Part shown: piece by piece, positions 34,907 to 42,546 of the stretch
Layout: each line of letters begins with the position of its first letter
How positions within the stretch are numbered: the first letter of the stretch is position 1
NCBI GenBank assembly: GCA_023417315.1
Contig: JAEZFW010000067.1
Span: 116,033 to 180,032 of the forward strand
Direction: 5' to 3'
Length of the DNA stretch: 64,000 bases
From: Pseudomonadota bacterium
GTDB taxonomy: Bacteria; Pseudomonadota; Gammaproteobacteria; Steroidobacterales; Steroidobacteraceae
Program-made: the position numbers and the translations under genes
Notes under the pieces: generated by a model
What the model saw: only the letters and a program-made list of their open reading frames with translations
Databases searched by the model: none
What the model was told of the DNA's origin: nothing

Positions 34907-36958
34907 TCACCAGATCTTCACCCGCTGCTCCGGCGGCAAGAACAACTTGTCCGTCGGCTGCACATCGAACGCCTGATACCACTCGTCCATGTTGCGCACC
35001 GCGCCGTTCACACGGAACTGCGGTGGGCTGTGGGGATCAGACAGCACCTGCATGCGGATGGCTTCATCGCGATACTTCGCGCGCCATACTTGCGCCCACG
35101 ACAGGAAGAAGCGCTGCTCGCCCGTGAGGCCGTCGATCACTGGCGCCTCCTTTCCTTTCAGCGACAGCCTGTACGCGTGCAATCCCATGTTCAGCCCACC
35201 GAGATCGCCGATGTTCTCGCCGATCGTGATCGCGCCGTTCACGTTCAATCCCGGCAGCGCTTCGAATGCCGAGTACTGCTCGATCAAACTCTTCGTGCGC
35301 TCGGTGAACGCTGTCGCGTCGGTTTCAGTCCACCAATCCTGAAGACTGCCATCCGCGCTGAACTTGCGACCTTGATCGTCGAAGCCGTGGCCGATCTCGT
35401 GTCCGATGACGGCACCGATCGCACCGTAGTTCACAGCATCATCCGCATTCGGGTCGAAGAACGGCGGCTGCAGGATCGCCGCGGGGAATACGATCTCGTT
35501 GTTGAGCGGGTTGTAGTACGCGTTCACCGTTTGCGGGTTCATGAACCACTCGTCGCGGTCCACCGGCTCATCGAGCCGCGAGATGTCTCGCCGCCAATCC
35601 CAGACCTGCGCACGCATCACGTTGCCGATGAGATCGTCGCGATGCACCTCGAGCGCTGAATAGTCCTTCCACTTATCCGGATAGCCGATCTTCGGCACGA
35701 ACGTGCCGAGCTTCTCGAGTGCGCGCTTGCGAGTGTCGTCGCTCAACCACTCGAGATCGCCAAGCCGCTCCTGCAGCGCGGCGCGCAGATTCGCGACCAG
35801 CACTTCCATCTTCTGCTTCGACTCCGGCGGGAAGTGCTTCTCGACGTACATTCGCCCGACCAGCTCGCCGATGCCTTTGTTCGTATGATCGACGGCACGC
35901 TTCCAACGATCGCGCTGCACCTGCTGACCTCGCAGCACCTTTCCGTAGAACGCGAACGCCACCTCGTCGAAGCGCTTCGGCAGAAAGCTGGCATGGTCGC
36001 TCAAGTAGTGAAACGTGAGATACGACTTCAAAGTATCGAGCGGCGTGTCCCGGACGAGCTTCGCAGCATCACGAATCGCAGTCGTCTGCCGAACGATGAA
36101 GCGCTCGCGCGTGGGGATTTCGAGCGATTCAAAGAATGTCTGCCAATCGAAGCCAGGCGCGTAGGCGATCAACTCCGCTTTCGTATGCGGGTTGTAGTTC
36201 GCCTCCGCATCGCGCACGCGCTCGATCGGCCAATGCGCCTTCGCAAGCGCCGTTTCGAACGCCATGATCGCCTTCGCCTTCTTCGCAGGCGCCTCGATGC
36301 CGCCGAGCGTCAAGATCTCCTCGATGTACGCGACGTACTTCTCGCGCACATCTTTGAGCTTCTCATCGTCCTTCAAGTAATAGTCGCGGTTCGGTAGACC
36401 CAACCCAGACTGCACGACCGCGAGCGAGTAGCGATCGGGCTGCTTCAAATCAGGCAATACGCCAACGCCGAACACCGTCTGCACGCCTGGCGCACCGAAG
36501 AGCGCTGCGATCTCTTTCTTGTCACGTGCGTTTTGAATGCGAGCCAGCTCTGCCTCGACAGGCTCGAGTCCCGCCGCTTCGATTGCGGCCTCATCCATGA
36601 AGCTCGCGTAATAGTCGCCGACCTTCTGCTCCACGGACCCCGCGGGCGCGTTCATCGCCGCGGCTGCATCGATCAGCTCGCGCACCTGTACTTCGGTCTC
36701 GTCCGCGATCTTCGTGAAGGCGCCATAAGATGATTTGTCGGCCGGGATCTCGAACGTCGAGAGCCACTTTCCGTTCGCGTATACAAAGAAATCATCGCCT
36801 GGTTTGACCGCAGGATCGCCGGCCGCGAGATCGAGCCCGAACGCGCCGATTTGCGCTTTAGGTTCCTCGACTTGCGGTGGCGTATCCTTCACGCCGCACG
36901 CGGCCGAGAGCATGAATGCGGGCAAGACGAGTGCCGCTTTCGTGATTCGTGTATTCAA
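34907..36958 (-). CDS. M13 family zinc metallopeptidase (neprilysin / PepO-like)
   Basis: 683 residues. A lipoprotein-type leader (ALVLPAFMLSAACG, lipobox SAAC) suggests an envelope-anchored enzyme. The long helical N-terminal domain (KPGDDFFVYANGKW, about 60) is typical of M13. The catalytic domain has NAYYNPLNNEIVFPAAILQP, the zinc site HEIGHGFDDQG and the third ligand Glu in ENIGDLGG. FFLSWAQVWRAKYRD and VNGAVRNMDEWYQAFDV near the C-terminus are also family standard. Full length and apparently active. It degrades short peptides in the periplasm. A GC-rich hairpin follows the gene. Confidence 0.93.
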   Translation of the reverse strand: MNTRITKAALVLPAFMLSAACGVKDTPPQVEEPKAQIGAFGLDLAAGDPAVKPGDDFFVYANGKWLSTFEIPADKSSYGAFTKIADETEVQVRELIDAAAAMNAPAGSVEQKVGDYYASFMDEAAIEAAGLEPVEAELARIQNARDKKEIAALFGAPGVQTVFGVGVLPDLKQPDRYSLAVVQSGLGLPNRDYYLKDDEKLKDVREKYVAYIEEILTLGGIEAPAKKAKAIMAFETALAKAHWPIERVRDAEANYNPHTKAELIAYAPGFDWQTFFESLEIPTRERFIVRQTTAIRDAAKLVRDTPLDTLKSYLTFHYLSDHASFLPKRFDEVAFAFYGKVLRGQQVQRDRWKRAVDHTNKGIGELVGRMYVEKHFPPESKQKMEVLVANLRAALQERLGDLEWLSDDTRKRALEKLGTFVPKIGYPDKWKDYSALEVHRDDLIGNVMRAQVWDWRRDISRLDEPVDRDEWFMNPQTVNAYYNPLNNEIVFPAAILQPPFFDPNADDAVNYGAIGAVIGHEIGHGFDDQGRKFSADGSLQDWWTETDATAFTERTKSLIEQYSAFEALPGLNVNGAITIGENIGDLGGLNMGLHAYRLSLKGKEAPVIDGLTGEQRFFLSWAQVWRAKYRDEAIRMQVLSDPHSPPQFRVNGAVRNMDEWYQAFDVQPTDKLFLPPEQRVKIW

Positions 36959-37054
36959 TGTCGTTCGATCCTCTGCAGGCGTACGGAAGCACGCGATGAT
37001 AATGGCTTGCGAGCGTAGGAAGCGAGTGAGCGATGGATGTGAGGATGGCTGTGA

Positions 37055-37160
37055 GTGCCGGACTTGAACTATTGGATGGCTGTGAGTGCCGGACTTGAAC
37101 TATTGGACGTTCGCAGATCGACGGCACTACATCAAAGTCCAATAGTTCAAGTCCGGTACC
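37055..37160. repeat. REP cluster C: two direct and one inverted copy
   Basis: GTGCCGGACTTGAACTATTG at 37055 and again at 37086 are direct copies, 31 bases apart, each preceded by GATGGCTGTGA, so the unit with its flank has been tandemly duplicated. An inverted copy (GTCCAATAGTTCAAGTCCGG) occupies 37137-37160. The second and third form a 23-base-arm hairpin with a loop of about 28 bases. It lies in the 5' region between the divergent M13 peptidase and YjdM-like genes. Confidence 0.8.
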
Positions 37161-37249
37161 GGCGGCGTGATGCCATAATCGCTAGGCTCCGTCTTGGAGC
37201 CTCGGTTACCATCCCACCTTTCTCGCGACACCCGCCCACGACGACGACG

Positions 37250-37597
37250 ATGAACCAGTTACCTCCCTGCCCGCAGTGCGGATCGACGCTCACCTACGAA
37301 GATGGCTCTTTGTTTGTGTGTCCAGAGTGCGCGCACGAGTGGCCAAGCGCTCCTGCGAGCGATGCATCCGGAGATGAGGAGAAGCGCGTCGTGCGCGACG
37401 CCGTTGGCAACCAGCTGCACGACGGCGATGCCGTGACCGTGATCAAAGATCTCAAGGTGAAAGGCTCGTCACTCGTCGTGAAGATGGGCACGAAGGTAAA
37501 GAACATCAGGTTGGTCGAAGGCGATCACAACATCGACTGCAAGATCGATGGGATCGGCGCAATGCAGTTGAAGTCGGAGTTTGTGAGGAAGGCGTGA
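37250..37597 (+). CDS. yjdM: YjdM/PhnA-like zinc-ribbon protein
   Basis: 115 residues from the ATG at 37250. An N-terminal zinc ribbon (PPCPQCGSTLTYED, then LFVCPECAHEW) supplies four cysteines in CxxC pairs, followed by the family core DAVGNQLHDGDAVTVIKDLK, KMGTKVKNIRLV and DHNIDCKIDG. This matches the short PhnA/YjdM family of Escherichia coli, whose old link to phosphonoacetate hydrolysis is considered doubtful. Likely cytosolic. REP elements lie both in front (37055) and behind (37721). Confidence 0.9.
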   Translation: MNQLPPCPQCGSTLTYEDGSLFVCPECAHEWPSAPASDASGDEEKRVVRDAVGNQLHDGDAVTVIKDLKVKGSSLVVKMGTKVKNIRLVEGDHNIDCKIDGIGAMQLKSEFVRKA

Positions 37598-37720
37598 AGA
37601 GACGGCTGTACGCTGAAGCAAGCTCGCTAGGTGCGCGTTCAGACCATCGTTCGCCATTGGCTTCAGCGTAGTCGGTAGCCAGAACAAGAGCACGCACCGC
37701 GAGCAGCGCTCTGCAGCACT

Positions 37721-37823
37721 GGTGCCGGACTTGCATTATTGGACTTTTGCAAAAATCGGCTCGCGTGGATCGATGCACATTGGTCAGCCATCGATCCAAC
37801 TCCAATAGTTCAAGTCCGGCACC
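37721..37823. repeat. REPIN D: inverted pair of REP elements
   Basis: GGTGCCGGACTTGCATTATT-GGAC at 37721-37744 and TCCAATAGTTCAAGTCCGG-CACC at 37801-37823 are inverted copies with a 56-base spacer. The spacer has further short complementary stretches. It lies in the 405-base gap (37598-38002) upstream of the RAYT gene; that gap holds no gene. Confidence 0.8.
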
Positions 37824-37842
37824 GGTCAGCGTAGCGCGGCGC

Positions 37843-37916
37843 TCGCGTGCTCAGCGCGTGCTCAGCGCGTGCTCAGTGCCGAGCGCGTGCTCAGTGCCGG
37901 ACTTGAGTTATTGGAT
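37843..37916 (+). repeat. short tandem repeat running into REP E upstream of the RAYT gene
   Basis: Units of GCGTGCTCAGC/T repeat about four times (37845-37897), the last copies interleaved with GTGCCGAGC. They lead directly into a REP (GTGCCGGACTTGAGTTATTG at 37894-37913). The REP is in the same direction as the transposase gene and starts about 110 bases before its ATG. Confidence 0.7.
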
Positions 37917-38002
37917 GTTTGCGGCGATTCGCTGCACTCAGGCACGCATGAGGCAGGTTACGCTGCGTGCGTTCAGCGTCATATGTCCCTCGAGGCCAAG
38001 GA

Positions 38003-38881
38003 ATGCCCAGACCTCCCCGCCTGCACGTTCCCGGCGGCTGCTATCACGTCATCTTGCGCGGCAATCATCGCGAGCCGCTGTTTGGCAGTAAGCGAGATCG
38101 CGGTGCCTTGAATACGATCGTGTCAGATGTGCTGAGCCGATTCGGTTACAGGATCCACGCGTTCTGCTGGATGTCGAATCATCTGCATGCGTTGATCCAG
38201 ATTTCGGATCAACCGCTCGGCAAGGCGATGCAACGAATCGCGATGCGCTACTCGCGCTATCGGCACAAACGGCTAGATACCACAGGCCATCTCTTTGAGC
38301 GGCGGTATCGAGCCCAGCTCATCGATGTCGACCAGTACTTTCTCACGGTGATCCGCTACATCCATTTGAATCCAGTGAAGGCCGGCCTCGTGAGCGATCC
38401 GGCCGAGTTCCCCTGGTCATCGCATCGTGCCTACTTGGGCAGCGAAAGTTTAGGCTGGCTCACAACGGATTTCGGTCTTGCGCTCTTCTCCACGGATTTG
38501 CCGCAAGCGCGCGCTGCCTACGCGCGCTTCCTCAACGTTCCTCCGGACGTGGATAACCTCGAGGATGAATCTCACCCTGAGGACCGACGTGTCCTCGGAT
38601 CGGATCGCTTCATCAACAGTATCCCGTTCGTGCCCCTCAAGCCTCGCAGTGCGCTCACGCTCGAGCAGCTCGCTCAACGCATCTGCACGCTACGCGGTGT
38701 CTCGTCTGAGCTCGTGCGATCCCGATCTGCAGCGCGCTCTCTTACGCCGATACGTATTCAGATCCTGGAACAAGCCTTAGATCAACGCATCGCCACTCTC
38801 ACCGAGGTTGCAAAGTTCTTGAACCGCGATCCTTCAACGCTCTGCAAACTTGCCACCGGACACCGCAGCAAAGTCCAATAG
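38003..38881 (+). CDS. rayT: REP-associated tyrosine transposase (RAYT)
   Basis: 292 residues from the ATG at 38003 with AGGCCAAGGA upstream. It is a Y1 (IS200/IS605-like) HUH transposase: GGCYHVILRGN opens the domain, the HUH motif is His60-Leu-His62 in FCWMSNHLHALIQ, HLFERRYRAQLID follows, and the catalytic tyrosine is probably Tyr119 in RYIHLNPVKAG. Unlike the shortest members it has a 100-residue C-terminal extension with a DnaA/HTH-like helix set (TLEQLAQRICTLRGVS, LTEVAKFLNRDPSTLCKLA). RAYTs are single-copy housekeeping-like transposases that process REP/REPIN elements. The gene is flanked by inverted REPs, and its TAG stop lies within the downstream one. Confidence 0.93.
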   Translation: MPRPPRLHVPGGCYHVILRGNHREPLFGSKRDRGALNTIVSDVLSRFGYRIHAFCWMSNHLHALIQISDQPLGKAMQRIAMRYSRYRHKRLDTTGHLFERRYRAQLIDVDQYFLTVIRYIHLNPVKAGLVSDPAEFPWSSHRAYLGSESLGWLTTDFGLALFSTDLPQARAAYARFLNVPPDVDNLEDESHPEDRRVLGSDRFINSIPFVPLKPRSALTLEQLAQRICTLRGVSSELVRSRSAARSLTPIRIQILEQALDQRIATLTEVAKFLNRDPSTLCKLATGHRSKVQ

Positions 38882-38990
38882 TTCAAGTCCGGCACCGACG
38901 TCCGGCACCGACGTCCATCCCGTGTCGGCGGGCAAGTCAAACTCCAATAACTCAAGTCCGGCACCGGCGCCAAGTCCGGCACCGGCGCCG
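38873..38990. repeat. REP cluster F downstream of and overlapping the RAYT gene
   Basis: An inverted REP (GTCCAATAGTTCAAGTCCGG plus CACC) occupies 38873-38896 and contains the RAYT stop codon. A second full copy is at 38943-38965 (TCCAATAACTCAAGTCCGG). Partial copies TCCGGCACCGACG (38901) and AAGTCCGGCACCGGCGCC (38972) follow, and the stretch decays into GGCACCGGCGCC tandem units. The pattern suggests repeated partial duplication of the REP 3' half. Confidence 0.8.
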
Positions 38991-39033
38991 GCACCGGCGC
39001 CCGCGCGGGCCGCGGGCTCTCGGCCCTGGGGCA

Positions 39034-39167
39034 CCTCTCCCTTGCGGGAGAGGTCGCTAGCGAAGCGGCGGGTGAGGGGGCGCAGCTCGAGTACCTGTCG
39101 TACACATAAATAATATGTGCCTCTGCCCGCCCCCACCCTAACCCTCCCCCGCTTCGCAAGGGAGGGG
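39034..39167. repeat. dispersed hairpin repeats between RAYT and isoaspartyl peptidase genes
   Basis: CCTCTCCC-TTGC-GGGAGAGG at 39034-39053 is a perfect hairpin, followed by TCGCTAGCGAAGCGGCGGGT as at 20093. A second element, CCCTCCCCC ... GGGAGGGG at about 39142-39167, faces it. They lie at the end of the plus-strand RAYT region and the end of the minus-strand peptidase gene and could terminate both. No gene is visible in 38882-39196. Confidence 0.6.
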
Positions 39168-39196
39168 ACCGGAAGGATAGTGTCCGGATCGGAGGG

Positions 39197-40243
39197 CTAG
39201 CCGTCCTCCTCCTCATCGTAGATCGCGACTTCGGCCGCCTTCCCCTTCGCTGCTCGCGCGCGATACATCCCTGACGTGTTGAAGCTCCAGGCGATCTGGC
39301 CGTCTGGCGCCACCGCGATGATGCCGCCGTCGCCGCCGAGTGCGGTGAGGCGTTTCTGGATCACTTCGTTCGCGGCGGATTGCAGCGTCATGTTCTTGTA
39401 CTCGACGAGCGCGCAGATCTCGCGCGCCACTGTCAGGCGAATGAAGTACTCACCGGTGCCTGTTGCCGAGACTGCGCATGAACTGTTCGACGCATAGGTT
39501 CCCGCACCGATGAGAGGGCTGTCGCCCACACGGCCCCAACGCTTGCCTGTCGTACCTCCCGTCGAGGTTCCTGCGGCAACATTGCCGTGAACATCGACTG
39601 CGACCGCACCGACCGTGCCGTACTTTCCTTCGTCGTGCACCAGCGCGTCGATCGTGGAGTTGGCCGTAGCGCCCATGGGCTTCGGTGGAATCGGAAGCTT
39701 GTGCTCTTCGAGGAACTTCTCGAGCGCACGCCAACGGCGCTCGGTGTAGAACCACGCCGGATCGACTTGCTCGAGGCGTTGCTCGAACGAAAACGCATCG
39801 GCGCCGGCGCCGACCAACATCACGTGCGGCGAGCTCTCCATCACTCTGCGCGCGAGCTTGATCGGATGCCGCGTTCGTGTAACACCCGCAACCGCACCCG
39901 CCTTCAATGTTTTTCCGTCCATGATGGCGGCATCGAGCTCGTTACGGCCTTCGCTCGTGTATACCGCACCCCGACCAGCATTGAAGAGCGGATCGTCTTC
40001 CATGCGCGTGATTGCGGCTTGAACCGCATCGAGCGCAGAGCCATTCGACTCGAGCACAGAGACGCTCGCTTCGAGCGCACGTTGGAGTGCCGCGCGATAG
40101 CTCGCATCTTGCTCGGGCGTGAGCGAGCTTTGCTCTATCACACCCGCGCCTCCGTGAATGGCGATGGACCACGAACGATCCGATTGGGCAGAAGCAGGCT
40201 CTATCAGCATGATGAAACCAAGGATCACGATGAGTTTGCGCAT
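39197..40243 (-). CDS. isoaspartyl peptidase / plant-type L-asparaginase (Ntn hydrolase)
   Basis: 348 residues with a signal peptide (MRKLIVILGFIMLIEPASAQ), so periplasmic. Family motifs: WSIAIHGGAGVI, NAGRGAVYTSEGRNELDA, then the autocleavage site KYGTVGAVAVD where the Thr of GTVG becomes the N-terminal nucleophile of the beta subunit, and AAGTSTGGTTGKRWGRVGD for substrate binding. The C-terminal GGDGGIIAVAPDGQIAWSFN is also standard. It hydrolyses isoaspartyl dipeptides and asparagine. The extreme C-terminus (YDEEEDG) is acidic. Confidence 0.92.
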   Translation of the reverse strand: MRKLIVILGFIMLIEPASAQSDRSWSIAIHGGAGVIEQSSLTPEQDASYRAALQRALEASVSVLESNGSALDAVQAAITRMEDDPLFNAGRGAVYTSEGRNELDAAIMDGKTLKAGAVAGVTRTRHPIKLARRVMESSPHVMLVGAGADAFSFEQRLEQVDPAWFYTERRWRALEKFLEEHKLPIPPKPMGATANSTIDALVHDEGKYGTVGAVAVDVHGNVAAGTSTGGTTGKRWGRVGDSPLIGAGTYASNSSCAVSATGTGEYFIRLTVAREICALVEYKNMTLQSAANEVIQKRLTALGGDGGIIAVAPDGQIAWSFNTSGMYRARAAKGKAAEVAIYDEEEDG

Positions 40244-40525
40244 GACGTCAATCGAATCCGTTATCCACGCACGAGACCGTTTCGTCTCACACGGCGCTGA
40301 AAACGCGTCGACGAAAGAAGCGTAAGCGATTCTCGCGCGCTTCGCTGCAGTCGCGTTCTAGATCTCTCCCTATGTATGCAATGCGTCCACGTGTGAATCA
40401 AGGTCATACGGTGGCCATCTTGCACGGTCGACCTCTCTTGGTAGTCGCACTTTGCGTGGATGCACCTTGGATTTTGCTTCGACGATTCGGAACGAGACGT
40501 CCTTGTCCACTCTCCCGAGCGTGCG

Positions 40526-42322
40526 CTACTTGATCAACTTCTTCACAGTTGCCGCAGGATCGAGCAACCAATGAGCTTCTCGATCGTCCAGCTTGTCGCG
40601 ATCCGCCAACCTCCCAACTTCATTGATGAATCCGGTGACGATCGCTTCGGCAGCACGTTCGTGCCCCAGACGGACGAGCTTCAATGCGACCGCGAGTGCA
40701 GCCCTCAGTGTGACTCCATGCACTCTACCGAGTGTCTTGTCGCGTTCGAATGCAGCCACTCTCTCGCTGAGTCGCGCCAACAGATCCTCCGTCAGCAGGA
40801 CGAGACCTCGGCCTTCGATGGCCACGTAATATTCGTTCGCTCGTACGCGCCGCTCGACGTCAACACCGCCCGAGGGCCACTCGATGCGCACGTCGTGGAT
40901 CGACTTGGCATCGCCGAGTCCCACATGCGCCGTGAGCGGTCCATGCCCACCCCAGTTACTCTGCTGCACGATCTCTCGTAGCTGCGTCGTGCGCTTTCCG
41001 CGGATCGTTGCCGTCACTCGGATCTTCGCTCCAATTCCCGTCGTGTTGGACGCTCGACCTCGAGGTTGGATGTTGACCCATGCATTCTCGGATCCGCCAT
41101 TCACCAGCAGGTAGCTCGGCCCATCGCCGAAACCACCGTCGCCGACGAACAAGTCGAGATCACCGTCAAGGTCGTGGTCCGCCGCGCTGCTCGAGCCCAC
41201 GAAGACGCTCCTGATGCCGCTCTCGACTCTAGTGAAGTTACCTTCTCCATCATTGAGGTAGAAATAGTGAGCATCATCGAAAGAACCATTCACGAATGCG
41301 TCCAGGTCACCGTCGTTGTCGAGATCTCCCCAGCTCACGCCCAGACGCGGTTGCGCGCCAACGTCAGTGACGAGCGCTCCCTCCGTCACTCGAGTGAGCC
41401 CGCCGGCGCCATCGTTGCGAAACAGAAAATGCGGGGTGAAGACATTCGCGGCGAACAGGTCGGAGTCGCCGTCATTGTCATAGTCAAGCCAGGCAGAGGT
41501 GACCGTCCAGCCATCACTCCGCACGACGTCGGAATCGGTGACGGGCGTGAAGCCACCTTGGCCGTCGTTGATATAGAGACGATCGTCCGCGTAGCCGGGC
41601 GCTCCCGCCCCTCCATTGGCAACGAACAGATCTAGATCGTTGTCATCATCGAAATCCGAAGCGGCGACTGCCAACGTTTGCTGTGTGGTTCCCGTTGAGG
41701 GATCCGCTACCGCAGTGAAAATTCCATGACCATCGTTGCGGAATAGATGGTTCGGAACCCCTATTCCGCTCAGATTCGGCCCCCAATCGTTGCCGACATA
41801 GGCATCCAGATCGCCATCGCGATCGAAATCGCCCCACACCGTGGCTGCCGTAAGCGCCTGCAGATCCGAGCGGAACGCATCCGGCACATATCGACTGAAC
41901 TGTCCGAAGCCATCGTTGCGATAGATACGAGGGCTAGCGATCGCTTCGACGTTGAAGTCCGTGCCCACCGAGGCCGCCACCAGCAGATCGAGATCCTGGT
42001 CCCCATCGAAATCGCCCCATGCGCCAGAGAACGCGGCCATCGCATCTTCTACGATCGGGCCGCTCACCACGCGCTCGAAAGAGCCATCGCCTCGATTCTC
42101 GTAGAGGTTGCTTTGCGCAGTCGGGGAGAAGACATTTCCGCTGGCGACGAACAGATCGACGTCACCGTCCCCATCGTAATCAGCCCAAGCGCTGCCTTGC
42201 GTCGAACCGAATGGGGGCGGAAAGGCATCGATGCGAGTGAAGGTTGGGGCGGAGACCGATGCGGTGCTGTGTCCAACGAAGACAACTGCGCTGGCGATGA
42301 GATAGATATGAGAGGGCTTCAT
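40526..42322 (-). CDS. secreted FG-GAP/VCBS repeat protein with ASPIC/UnbV domain (CRTAC1-like)
   Basis: 598 residues with a signal peptide (LIASAVVFVGHSTASVSA). Seven calcium-loop repeats are visible: DYDGDGDVDLF, DFDGDQDLDLL, DFDRDGDLDAY, DFDDDNDLDLF, DYDNDGDSDLF, DLDNDGDLDAF and DHDLDGDLDLF, forming a beta-propeller. Around residues 420-505 lies the ASPIC/UnbV domain (NTTGIGAKIRVTATIRGKRT, VQQSNWGGHGPLTAHVGLG, VRIEWPSGGV). A helical tail of about 80 residues follows. Related proteins are extracellular or adhesive; precise role unknown. It is divergent from the TolB/TPR regulator gene at 42547. Confidence 0.88.
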   Translation of the reverse strand: MKPSHIYLIASAVVFVGHSTASVSAPTFTRIDAFPPPFGSTQGSAWADYDGDGDVDLFVASGNVFSPTAQSNLYENRGDGSFERVVSGPIVEDAMAAFSGAWGDFDGDQDLDLLVAASVGTDFNVEAIASPRIYRNDGFGQFSRYVPDAFRSDLQALTAATVWGDFDRDGDLDAYVGNDWGPNLSGIGVPNHLFRNDGHGIFTAVADPSTGTTQQTLAVAASDFDDDNDLDLFVANGGAGAPGYADDRLYINDGQGGFTPVTDSDVVRSDGWTVTSAWLDYDNDGDSDLFAANVFTPHFLFRNDGAGGLTRVTEGALVTDVGAQPRLGVSWGDLDNDGDLDAFVNGSFDDAHYFYLNDGEGNFTRVESGIRSVFVGSSSAADHDLDGDLDLFVGDGGFGDGPSYLLVNGGSENAWVNIQPRGRASNTTGIGAKIRVTATIRGKRTTQLREIVQQSNWGGHGPLTAHVGLGDAKSIHDVRIEWPSGGVDVERRVRANEYYVAIEGRGLVLLTEDLLARLSERVAAFERDKTLGRVHGVTLRAALAVALKLVRLGHERAAEAIVTGFINEVGRLADRDKLDDREAHWLLDPAATVKKLIK

Positions 42323-42546
42323 GGCGGCTCCTTGTGTCGATCGATGGGCTCCAACGCGGCACTAGGATCACGAAACATCGGCCACCCTTCATCGTCTCCG
42401 GATGAACAGTTCTCAAGGAACATCAAACCGAGATCGAATCTTACGCGGAGCCCCTGCTTCACCTGCGGCTCACCGCCAATTGCAGATAGCCAATGGTGGA
42501 GTAAAGTTCATGACGCCGATGGCGGGTTTGGTCGAAGGGACAGGGA

